Source of the DNA: Halicephalobus mephisto
Taxonomy: Eukaryota > Nematoda > Chromadorea > Rhabditida > Panagrolaimidae
Assembly: GCA_009193035.1 (NCBI GenBank)
Contig: SWDT01000154.1
Coordinates: 232,489-296,488 of the forward strand
Direction of reading: 5' to 3'
Length of the DNA: 64,000 nt
In this document: one piece after another, positions 12,960 through 23,100 of the stretch
Numbering within the stretch: position 1 is the stretch's first letter
Layout: each line of letters starts with the position of its first letter
Notes under the pieces: model-generated
Database searches by the model: none
What the model was told of the DNA's origin: nothing
The model's input: the letters and a program-made list of their open reading frames with translations, nothing else
Translations under genes and position numbers: made by a program

Positions 12960-13207
12960 CTTTGTTTGGAACCAATCACACGTGGGTCAAGTTCCGGACC
13001 TGAAATAGCCCCCGCAGCTGTTGGATTGTTTTGTTTTCGATAGTTTCTGGCCAACTGCCAAGGGGGCGGTGATCCGAGAACCGATAAGTGGAAAAGCCGG
13101 GTTTTACGGATGCAGGTGGCTTACATCTGTCGGGGAACTGAATTTTTCAAAAATATAAAATCTTACTTTTCAGAACTTTCGGAAAGCTACGTTTCAAAAA
13201 AGACAAA
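12960..13207 (+). promoter_or_regulatory. Probable promoter of the calexcitin-like gene
   Basis: This 250-bp stretch is clearly more GC-rich than its surroundings and lies immediately upstream of the first exon. It holds three E-box-type sites: CACGTG at 12979-12984, CAGCTG at 13015-13020 and CAGGTG at 13113-13118. There is also a GATAAG at 13083-13088 and a G-rich GGGGGCGG near 13061-13068. TTTTCAG at about 13169-13175, just before the exon, looks like a trans-splice acceptor. Function as a promoter is inferred from position and composition. Confidence 0.45.
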
Positions 13208-14685
13208 ATGGTAAGTTCTACCGTAATTACCTATTGAGTTGATGTGTGAATTTTCAGCATCCTATTGTGACTTTGGATGACCTAACCAAGCAATATCCTG
13301 ATGTGGATCCTTTCTTGCTGAAAAAGTGGGAGAGAATCTTCACCATGTTTTTCGACCGCAACTGTTCCCACGAGATTGACTGGGGAGATTTCTATGTCTG
13401 TCTCAGAGTAAGTTTTCTGGATATTTTTTCAAAGTACCGTATTCAATTGAGGTAAAAAGAGTAATGAAAAAATATATAAATTTATTAAAGAATATAGGAA
13501 AAATAAATAGTGTAAAATTACACACAAAAAAGGTACATTAAAACGTCCATGATGTATCAAATACATTATGTTCAATGTACCGATATATTGAATACAATAT
13601 ATTGATATCAATTTAATATATGAATATATTGGATATAATGCATTTAACAAATCAGAGTTGTTTTAAGGTATCTATACATTATGTAGTACATACAAAAAGT
13701 ATCTCTAATATATCGGCACATAAATTCAATATAATGTATATGTGCATTATTTCAATGTATCAATATATTACATTTAATGCACCAATATCCTACTTAATGT
13801 ATAGATACATTGGATATACTGTAGCTGATATATCAGAGTTGTTTTAAGGTATCTATACATTATGTAGTATATACAAAAAATATCTCTAATATACCAATAC
13901 ATAAATTGAGTGTAATGTATATGTCCATTATTTCAATATATCAATATATTACATTTAACGCATCGATATCCTACTTAATGTATAGATACATTGGATATAC
14001 TGTAACTGATACATTACGATCGTTATAATATATCGTTATGTTATATACCGTTTGTTCTTTTTTGTATGTAGTTTATTTCTGTTATTCGAATTCAATTTTC
14101 TTATTTTAATCAAAAATTCAGAAAAAAAGATTTGTGTTTCCACAATCTTGATGAATCATTTTTAAATCCCTTTTATTTTCACTGATGGTTCAAGTTTGTA
14201 CTATTTTTTAACCTGAATATTTCCTTCAGAAGGTTCGTGAAGTCTACGGTGCGGAATCTGTCCAAACTTCGTATGCTCGGAAGTCCATGGAAGCCCTCTG
14301 GAAGGGTCTCCAGAAGATCGCCACCCGCGACTCGAGCGAACTTATCACGATCACCGACTGGATCGATCTCCTTAAGAAGGTCGACTACAAGAACAGAACC
14401 GAACCTAAGTGGTTTGACGACTATTCAGCCTTCATGTTCAAACTTTTCGACGTTTCTGGAGACGGAGTCCTAGACATGGCCGAGTACACAGATGGAATGA
14501 GTGTCTACGGCTTCGGATACAAGGAATGCCATGAGGCCTTCAACAAGTTCGCCAAAGATGTGAACGGAAATCCGATCACGACAATCCCCCCGGAATTGTG
14601 GGAGCATTATTTCTTGGATCTGTTCTTCTCCGCTGACCGTAAATCGCTGGGCAATCATCTCTTCGGAATCATGGAGTCCAATTGA
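13208..14685 (+). CDS. Calexcitin-like EF-hand calcium-binding protein
   Basis: Small cytosolic calcium sensor of the calexcitin/sarcoplasmic calcium-binding protein family. Exons: 13208-13210 (only the ATG), 13258-13407 and 14230-14685, giving 202 aa, the usual size. The first EF loop is DRNCSHEIDWGD near residues 35-46. A canonical loop, DVSGDGVLDMAE, is near 125-136. A third, DVNGNPITTIPPE, lacks several ligands and is probably weak. The second intron (822 bp) contains a 548-bp MITE with TA flanks. Worm calexcitin genes (cex) are expressed in neurons; a sarcoplasmic CBP is the alternative name for the same fold. The ATG-only first exon is short but has both an upstream acceptor-like TTTTCAG and a GTAAGT donor. 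Confidence 0.85.
13521..14068 (+). mobile_element. TA-flanked MITE inside calexcitin intron 2
   Basis: Starts CACACAAAAAAGGTACATTA directly after a TA (13519-13520) and ends ...TTTTTTGTATG directly before a TA (14069-14070). TA duplication and imperfect inverted termini fit a non-autonomous Tc1/mariner-type element. The interior contains a 181-bp tandem duplication (about 13658-13838 and 13839-14019). It is closely related to 46033-46461, which has only a partial second unit. No transposase ORF. Confidence 0.75.
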
Positions 14686-14819
14686 AGGTCTTTTACTTTC
14701 GGGAGAGAGCACTTTGACCCACTTTCACTCCATTCTACTTCTGAATGTAATTATTGTAACTAAAAAGTAGCTATTTCCAAATTACAGTACTGTAAAGAAC
14801 ATATTATTTCATCGATTTT

Positions 14820-14825
14820 AATAAA
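14820..14825 (+). terminator. AATAAA polyadenylation signal of calexcitin-like gene
   Basis: Canonical hexamer 135 bases after the stop codon at 14685, the first one downstream. Confidence 0.6.
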
Positions 14826-15234
14826 TGATTTTAAAATATCAGACTTGTGTCGTGTTTTTTGTTTTTTCAAAGTTAAACGGAAACTGGTCAGTTGTGAGAT
14901 TACGTGATCTATGAGTCGATTCCTGACTAGTTTGAAGATGTCATTTGTCGCCAACTGGTGGGGGTGATTTTCTTTAAAAAAGAACTAATAGCTAAAAATA
15001 AAAATTAAGATTAACGATCACGTAAATAGCGTAGGATCGCATAATTTGTAAATAATGTTTATCTCAAAAATCCAGAAATTTCACAATTTTAGAAATTCAT
15101 TTTTTAGATTTTTAAAATTCTCTTTTACAATAGATATCGTAATATGTTATTTTCAAAAACAAATATTTGAGAAAAATAAAATTTTTTTATAAAGTTTAAA
15201 ATATTATTTTAAATTTCTTAGGATAGAAATCAGA

Positions 15235-15400
15235 AATATGGTAATAATAACTATTAGGAGAATAAGACAGAAAATAATTGTTACATATCTCTCGCAAAAG
15301 ATAATTGAATATCTTCTTCATATCCTACAGTATCCCACGCTTCCTGGTATTTGTGTTATTACTTCTGATTCTTTTTCTTCTTGAGTTCTGTTCTTACAGA
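15235..15400 (+). repeat. Dispersed repeat family R2 copy
   Basis: Matches 12296-12480 across the segment with AGACAGAAAATAATTGTTA and the core CCTACAGTATCCCACGCTTC at about 15325, followed by CTGGTATT. Confidence 0.65.
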
Positions 15401-15828
15401 TTATTACTGAAGAATTATTTTAACCAAATTTACCGTAATGCAATTTTGTGTTTTTTTCAACTACGACAGAATTTTTTGTTCATGGATTTTGAAACCTCAA
15501 AATTATATAACTTTGCAGAAATGCATAAAATTAAGTTTTATTTTTTATTTAAATTGAAGCGTTCTAGAAATTTACCGAATTATAATTTTTCTTTTTTTTA
15601 GTTTGATTAATTACAAAATTACAAAATAAAATGTATATTATATGTAATAAAAATGATTTTCATTTACGGATAAAAAAAATATAATATTTGCCGCAATAAC
15701 AAATGCAAATTTTCATTATTAAGCCGTAATTTTCATCACAAATGTCAAATATTTATAAAAAATGTGACAATTTTTATATTTTTGTCACATTTTGCAATTT
15801 TTACAAGACCAAAAGTTACATTTTTTAG

Positions 15829-16150
15829 GTATTAGGATGAAATATAAGAGGACAAAATATAAGCCGGAGGAACTATAAGATGGAGAAAATATAAGCGGAA
15901 AAAGTAGGCATTAGGATGAAATATAAGAGGACAAAATATAAGAATGGACAAAATATAAGAATGGATAAAATATAAGATCGAAAATATGCTTTCTTTACTC
16001 TTTAAAGACATTTCTGTATCCATACCTGGATTTGCCTAAGCCTAAAGGCTAAGCCCAAGCCTGAATCCAGCCTAAAAAAGCAACAGGAACTTACTATCCC
16101 CATCTTATAGTTTGTCCGCTTTTATGTTTTATCCTCTTATATTTCCGCCG
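15829..16150. repeat. AAAATATAAG repeat element with inverted ends
   Basis: The phrase TTAGGATGAAATATAAGAGG occurs twice (about 15832 and 15911), followed by reiterated GGACAAAATATAAG and GGATAAAATATAAG units. The right end carries the complement (CTTATAGTTTGTCCGC, TTTTATCCTCTTATATTTCC), so the block could fold back. An internal CCTAAGCCTAAAGGCTAAGCC segment (about 16035-16060) is also reiterated. Confidence 0.6.
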
Positions 16151-16329
16151 TTCACGACGTATTTTTTATGTGTATTTTCATATGTTAAACTTGTAGACGT
16201 TATTGAAATTATTTTAAATCGAAATCTTAAAAACCACCTGTTGACCATAAGATTAAATTTAAAAAATGAAAAACCCATTATATATTTCTAGATTTCCACA
16301 CAGCTGTAAAGTCCATTTGCTTTTCTAAG

Positions 16330-17355
16330 ATGGATTCTAGAGATTTTCCTCTAGAATATTTTTACGACGAATCCATCACGAATTTTTACATTGTCTTCAC
16401 CAATACAACAACGGGAATGACTATATTGTTCATGCCTGTGTATTTCTACGTGATATTCACTCAGTCTCAAAAACTCGGGAACTATAAATGGTTCATTTTA
16501 AACCACAGTTTCTGGTTTCTGTGTTTAGATATGGCCATGTGTTACTCCAAGCCCTTGATTCTCACCCCTGCCGCTGCAGGATTAACAATGGGTCCTCTCA
16601 GAAAATCCGGAGACCATATGACATCTGTGATTTTTGTCTTCTTGATGATTTCTCTTACCATTTGTTCCGTCGGTGGAGCTTCTGTGAATTTAACTTACCG
16701 TTATGCAGGATTGTTCCCTGGATTAATTAGTCAAATATTTGCTTCAAAAAGTTCATTTATCATTTATTTCTTACTCGATGTAGGATTGATTGCACTTGTC
16801 GGGATCAAGGGCTTGACATACTTGACTATGAAAAGAGAAGAAATTATTTCCGATGCTCTGAATTATTCCCCGGCATTGAGAAGATTTACCAATGAGCCTA
16901 CTTTTATGTTTTTCAAAAAAGAGATCTCCATAGACACTATTTATATTTTATTTTACACACTTGTGATTATAACGTTCCTAATAATTATTATTGGAATTCG
17001 TTTACTTTATAAGATCGCCCGGATGAAAACCGTGACTTTGACATCGAAACCTCAGAAGAATTTACTTATCAGTGCTACTGCACAAGCTGTGATAACTTTT
17101 GTATTGTTATTTATTCCATTAATGATTTTTGCTTCGGCAATGATTTACGATCTACCGTATTCCGGACCTATTTTGATGTCTGTGTTCTGTGTGATGTCGC
17201 TGCACGCATTGACGGAAATGGTAGCTACTATGTTTTTCGTCTTACCGTACAGGAGATTCTTTATAAGATTACTTCTTAAATGGTTCGAGAAAGTGAGAAA
17301 AAAATCCAATACAATCACAAAAATAAATCCAAAATCGGATCAAAGGATTTTATGA
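16330..17355 (+). CDS. Srh-like seven-TM chemoreceptor, single exon
   Basis: Putative odorant/chemosensory GPCR of sensory neurons. One uninterrupted ORF of 341 aa, normal for the Srh/Sri group, starting at ATG 16330. The N-terminal region has the FYVI-TQSQKLGNYKW segment, the HSFWFLCLD segment in TM2 and an AAAGLTMG motif after it. Further hydrophobic helices follow and the ALTEMV-TM-FVLPYRRF block leads into a basic C-terminal tail. Being intronless is unusual, because these genes normally have several introns; retroposition or intron loss is possible. The exon at 574-814 is a paralogue. Assignment to Srh rather than Sri is by pattern only. Confidence 0.82.
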   Translation: MDSRDFPLEYFYDESITNFYIVFTNTTTGMTILFMPVYFYVIFTQSQKLGNYKWFILNHSFWFLCLDMAMCYSKPLILTPAAAGLTMGPLRKSGDHMTSVIFVFLMISLTICSVGGASVNLTYRYAGLFPGLISQIFASKSSFIIYFLLDVGLIALVGIKGLTYLTMKREEIISDALNYSPALRRFTNEPTFMFFKKEISIDTIYILFYTLVIITFLIIIIGIRLLYKIARMKTVTLTSKPQKNLLISATAQAVITFVLLFIPLMIFASAMIYDLPYSGPILMSVFCVMSLHALTEMVATMFFVLPYRRFFIRLLLKWFEKVRKKSNTITKINPKSDQRIL

Positions 17356-18251
17356 AAAGTAATTATTTTACAGTGATTTCCAGACTACCATAATTAACAG
17401 AACTTTTCTAATTGGTATTATTAGTATTACTGTTACTGGATGAATAATTTATTACTTGAATTCGATTGTTTCCAAAAATTGTACTTTGGTGTTTGATTAA
17501 ATATAAAAATTAATGTATTAAAACTACAACGCTGTAAAATTATGAGTTTTCAAGTTAGTAATGGTATTTCGTCATTTCGATTAAGAAAAATAAAAATCGA
17601 AATCTCACTTATGCCTTACAGTATTCTATGCTCCCTGATTTTCAAGTTATGTCTTCTGATTCTCTCTTTTTAATCTACTTTTCAGTCCCAACAGTTCTAC
17701 TGAACGAAAACAAGAAATTTCGCTGAAAAAAATAAGTTTATAATTTTCACTGTTAAAATTAGAATAATAATGATTTTCAGAATTTAAAAGAATTTTCATT
17801 TCATGATTGAATAAAAAATAAAGATAATTGTTTCTTTCAATCGAAAACATTTTTTTCCATCTTCCGAAATCAACAGAAATTGATATTATTCGTTCCTATT
17901 CTGAAATTTCCTCGGTTTTTTTACCAATTCATTTTATATTTTCTCAATCATCAAATTATTAAATTTCCATCCACATTCGAATCTGGTTCAAAGTTCCCGA
18001 CATGAATAACCCTATATTGTCCCCGATTTTTTCAGTCATGTTGTCTAGGAAAAGACAAAGTAATCGTAAAGAACGAAATTTTAGTTCTCCTAAATTGAAT
18101 CATGATCACGAGCATATCAGGTGACACTTGCACTGAAATAAACATGTACTGATAATCGTTGTGTAAATTCTCAAACAATTAGTAATTCAGACAAGAACAT
18201 TCGTCCAAGGACGATAAAAATCAACTTTTTATGTAACAAAATTAACAAAAA
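17356..18251. other. Intergenic with one R2 repeat copy
   Basis: The R2 core occurs as CCTTACAGTATTCTATGCTC near 17615, followed by CCTGATTTTCAAG, about 260 bp after the Srh-like stop codon. No gene seen in the rest. Confidence 0.5.
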
Positions 18252-19802
18252 CTATCCAACTAAAATCTCATCATCCTCGGCAAATTCATCATCTTCTTCA
18301 TCGTCTTCTTCAGATTCATTTCTGTTGCAGCTAGAACGATTGGTTTTCCAATAAGGAAACTCAATTTTCAAGCTGACACTGCGTCTCGAATTGATCTCCT
18401 TCTGAAGAACAAAACAAGGATAAAAAACATCATCTTCTGAGCCAACTTCATACTGAGGGAACTTTTTACGCAATTTCTCGACGCTCATTGTTTTGTTATA
18501 TGGGGAATCAGTCATCCGTGCACAAACCTTCAGATGGAGAAAAGATTTACACTTCAAAGCTTCTTCGAGTCTCTTCATTCTAATTGGTACTCCCTTTTTT
18601 TGTTTCAAGTGATCCAGTATTTCAATTTCAAAATCCTCAAGAGCAGGAAACATCTTTTTGAAGATTTCCAGAGCTTTAGGCACAGCCAAAATGGGGCATC
18701 TTCTTTGATGATTCTCACAATGAGATTCAATAGTGATTTTCTTGACTTTTCTCAGGTTTCGGCTAAAAAAATTCGGTAAAAGTCAATAATGAAATTTAAA
18801 AATACCTCAAGTGTTTCACTGCACGTTGATATCTGGTGTCCACAAAATTCTTCATATCAAAATTATCCAAAATAAGTTCTTCAGCAGTAAAATTCTTTAT
18901 TCTCAGATACTGCGAAAAAGGAGTAGTTTCAAAAATACTACATTTCTCAACTTTGAGGTGAACATCAGGCATCTTCGCCAGTTCTTCGAAAAACTCATAC
19001 GCAACACTGATCTTCTCCAGTGGCGGCGCTTTTTCGGCAATTCTGTAGTCTTGAAGAGCCTTTACAATCGTAACATCAGCAGGGAGGTGGCAATTCGAGA
19101 TCTCCGTAGCATCTAAAACGAAATTGTTGAATAAAAGTTATAAATAGATAATATTACCTTTGTTCATAGCCACACCGTCGTAAAATGGATAGACAACTAC
19201 ATAAGGCAAAGTGATGTTTTTGCCATAACGACCCAGAAGCATCAGAGCGTGATCCCATTCGTCATGGTCATCAGTAATATATACACTAATATCATCATGA
19301 TCTTTCATTCCCTAAAGACAAAATTTGAAATTATATAAAAATTAAAAAAGAAAGATCCCGAAAGTTTCGGAATTTTATTCTGGAGTAACTTTGAATCTTC
19401 ATTAAGGAGTTAGAAATAAGTTTAAGAAATATTATATTTCTTACAAAACCTACTATTGCCTGAGAACATGTTATTCAAGAGTTCTTCAAAGTATTTAAAA
19501 TGCTAATTCATAAAGGTTCCAATTTTCTCGATTAGAGTGAAAAATAACTTAAAATCCCACAACCCATCCATACGAATCCTTACCAATGTACCAGTAACCC
19601 AATCTGGTGGGGTATAATAAAAAGAAACTCCAATAATTCCATAAGAATCAAATTCAACCTTTTGAACGGACTTGAAAACCTCAACGTAGGTCAGAAAACA
19701 TGACTTTCCAGACAAGACGAATTTCTGGAGTTCTTTCTGGTAATCTGCATGAACAAACTTCAAACAGATCTCCTTGAGGATGTCGTGAACAAGTTCAGAC
19801 AT
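18252..19802 (-). CDS. Unrecognised nematode protein with acidic tail
   Basis: Exons on the minus strand: 19802-19584, 19311-19158, 19112-18806 and 18762-18252. All have GT-AG boundaries and join in phase to 396 aa. I do not recognise a domain. The protein is soluble-looking, with no signal peptide or membrane helix. The middle has alternating acidic and hydrophobic helices (AYEFFEELAKMPDVHL), followed by a basic stretch RNLRKVKKITI, and the C-terminus is strongly acidic (EEDDEEDDEFAEDDE). The general layout is reminiscent of the large F-box/FTH-type families of nematodes, but I cannot see an F-box, so no function is assigned. It is tail-to-head with the SLC26 gene, 375 bases from that gene's stop codon. 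Confidence 0.65.
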
Positions 19803-19839
19803 TTTAGAGAAAAAAATGACGGAAAAAAGAGTGATGTAA

Positions 19840-20140
19840 CTCTAGAAACGATTTCGAAATTAGGAAAACAAGAAAAAGTTCCTGAACCTGCTCGGAACAC
19901 AACGCCAAAAATTACACTCATAATTAATTTTGAATTTGTTAGTTTTTATGCTTTTGTATTTTTTAAATAATTTTTTAATTATTTTATTCACCCCTTGATT
20001 GCTCAATATGACCAGTAGTTTCAATGACAGACAGGGAAATCAATGTTTGATTGATGATTTCGAAATTAGAAAACCAAAGTGTAACTTCCTGTTCGGAACA
20101 CAACGCCAAAAATCACAAAGAATTAATTTTTAATTTTTTA
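19840..20140 (-). pseudogene. Eroded tandem copies of the SLC26 3' end
   Basis: The segment 19995-20075 repeats the last coding bases of the SLC26 gene (20183-20250): ATTGCTCAATATGA, then a TAG(C/T)TTC-ATGACAGA block, then a TTTGAT-ATGATTTCGAAA block. A further copy of the adjoining stretch is at 19846-19905 (GATTTCGAAATTAGGAAAAC ... CGGAACACAACGCCAAAAAT), with its partner at 20047-20115. These are decayed tandem duplications of the STAS tail plus 3' flank and have no open frame. Confidence 0.6.
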
Positions 20141-20177
20141 AGATTTTTAAAATCACTTTATCTACTTTTTTGGATCA

Positions 20178-23100
20178 TTATTGCTCAATATGATCGATAG
20201 CTTCGATGACAGAAGGGAAAATTAACATTTGATCAATGATTTCGAAAGATCCACTAGTTTCTAGCGTGTCTAAGACAGGATTGCAGAATCCGGCAAAAAT
20301 TAACTTTGTTTCGTTCTTCTCAGCAGTTCTGTACACTTGAATAATCGCGTCCAATCCCATGGAATCCACAAAGCTGATGGCAGAACAATCCAGGATGATG
20401 GTTTTCCTTCTTTTTTCTCGAGAATCTCCGATTTTTATTTCTTCTAAATTTTCTGATTCTTCCAAAATCGGATTCAGAATATCCAGGAATCTGGAGACAT
20501 TTGCGAAATGCAGTGGACTCTCGAATTTGAGCAAAATCGCCCCAGGAGAAATCTCATCGAGTTTGGAGTACTTTTTTCCCGAAGCGAAAACAGTTTTTGT
20601 TTCATTTGCCCCGAGGACATGGAACTTCGGCCACTGTTGTCTCAGGACCACAGTGAGGATAACAAATCCGAGAGAAATAAATAACCCCAGCGTAACTGTA
20701 GTAAGGATTGTAGAGAAGAAACTAAGAATCCAAATAGCCTGAAAAAAGAGTTTATATATGACATTTTAAATTTTCATATATCAAAACTTAAAATTTCTAC
20801 TTATTCATATATCAAATTTCTTACTTTGTACTTTTTCATATGTCAAATTTTAATTTCCTATGTATCAAAGTTTTTATTTTGTATTTTTTCATATATGAAA
20901 GATCGATGTTTTGATTTCTTATAAATCAGAACACAGATTTCCTAATTTATCATAAATGAAATTATAATTTTTTCATTTTTTTGATATATAAAAAATTTGC
21001 CTTTTAGAGTTTTCATATATGAAATTTTGAGTTTTTCATTTTTCATATATAAAAAACTTGACTTTTAGAGTTTTCATATATGAAATCTTGAGTTTCTAAT
21101 TTTTCATATATAAAAAACTTGACTTTTAGAGTTTTCATATATGAAATTTTGAGTTTTTCATTTTTCATATATAAAAAATTTGACTTTTAGAGTTTTCATA
21201 TATGAAATTTTGAGTTTTTGATTTTTCATATATAAAAAACTTACAAAATCGAATTTTGAAACTTTCCACAATCTCGGCAATTGAGTGAATTGCAACAATA
21301 ACGACTTCAGACTAATAATGACAATGCAGGATAAAATGCACATAGGCAGAGGTTCCAACAGTGGTCCAATCCACACGATTACGGTTAACAATAAGATCCC
21401 GCTGAAGACGTTGAAGAGCTGAGATTTCACTCCGGAAGCTTCACAGACGCTGGATCTTGATAACGCTGCTCCGGCGGGGTACACGGGCAGAATGGAAGAA
21501 AGAATTTCCATGATCCCCAGGGCGAACAGTTCTTGAGTAGGATCTATCTTGTACCCGTGTTTTTTGGAGAACAATTTCCCCAAAGAAATAACGAACATGT
21601 AGCAGATGATAGCGATGGGGATGCAGTCGAAAACCAGCTGAGGAAGGAGATCCAGTCTCGGCCAGGAGGGCAGAGGAAGGCCTCTGGGGATGTTGTTGAT
21701 GATTTTGATATTGTAATTATCCTTCACTTGAAGCTTTGTAGAGAAAACGATCCCGATGATGACTAAGATTAAATCAAAAGGGACCGGAATCGGGACCTTC
21801 TTCTTGACGACAGGATTGATGTATTCTTTCCCGAGATAAAGGAAAACTAATCCGAAAGTGGATATCCCCAAGGTCATCGGATTCGCCTTGTGCAAGCCGC
21901 ATATTATGTCCCGGACCATGTAGAAGAGCATCCCGTTGCCGCTGTACCTGGGGAGCTTGACCCCGAGGATCTTGTTCAATTGCGAAACGAAGACATGGAG
22001 AGCTGTGGCTGTAGTGTATCCACTGATGAGTTGATCCGATATGTAAGTTGTCAAAAAAGACAGTCTAAATATGCCCATTAATAACTGTATTATCCCTACT
22101 CCGAGGGTCAAGGTGGACATCAGGGTCATGACGCCGTATTCCCTGTTGAAAGTCTCAGAAATGTCCTCGGGATGTTCTATGTTGGATATGTTCATCAAGT
22201 CCTGATCGAGGGAGTTCTCAGCCCCTACAGAATCCACCTGCTCCGGAATCAGCTTGAATCTGACGGCCCCGACCATCATGCTGGCGACAGCGAAGGTTCC
22301 AACGGAGACGTGTCTGGAGGTCCCGAAGAACATGTAAATAGTAGCCGCGAAAAAGGAAGAATACAAGCCATAGATAGGTTCTACCCCTGCCAAGGTAGCA
22401 TAAGCCATTCCTAAATTGAACAATTATAGTACCGTTTATAACTTTGAAATTATTGGTTGTAATACGTTCGACAATGCACAGACGGCATAACTTCTGAAGC
22501 AGAAGCTTTGAATATACCATTGATAGCTCCAATTGTAGGGCTTACTGAGAGGTTTATGTAAGTATACAATACATCCTTATGCATGCATTCCGAAACAAAT
22601 TACAACCAATAATTTCAAAGTTATGGACTATATTATTGATGCACACTTGTCTCTTTATAGATATCTACAATAAAGTCCACAACTTTGAAATTATTGGTTG
22701 TAATACGTTCGACAATGCACAGATGGCATAACTTCTCAAGCAGAAGCTTTAGATATGTCATTGATAGCTCCAATTGTAGGGCTTACTGAGAGGTTTATGT
22801 AAGTATACAATACATCCTTATACACGCATTCCAAAACAAATTACAACCAATAATTTCAAAGTTATGGACCATACTGTATTTACTGAATTTATTAACTTCA
22901 TTTAATTGTTGTCTTATGCGTTTTAAACTTTCTAGAATCAAAAACTACTTTTATATCTTCTATAATTTAAAATCACTATTTTACAGTACTTTTTTAACTT
23001 CAAAATATTCAGCAATGGCCGAAATGGAATTTCCTATTCGAATTTTGTATTTTAGATACTGAAAAAACGTCCCAAAATTGATTTATCCTTTTGATTTTTC

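Larger units (their letters stand above)
14826..16329. other. Intergenic between calexcitin-like and Srh-like genes
   Basis: No gene found. It contains an R2 repeat copy (about 15235-15400) and an AAAATATAAG repeat element (about 15829-16150). The remainder is AT-rich. Confidence 0.5.

Noticed and set aside
13600..14000. Several 60-80 codon open frames
   Set aside because: All are inside the MITE at 13521-14068 and duplicate with its internal repeat.
20985..21242. Regular repeats considered as a CRISPR array
   Set aside because: Units are contiguous without unique spacers and lie in a eukaryotic intron.
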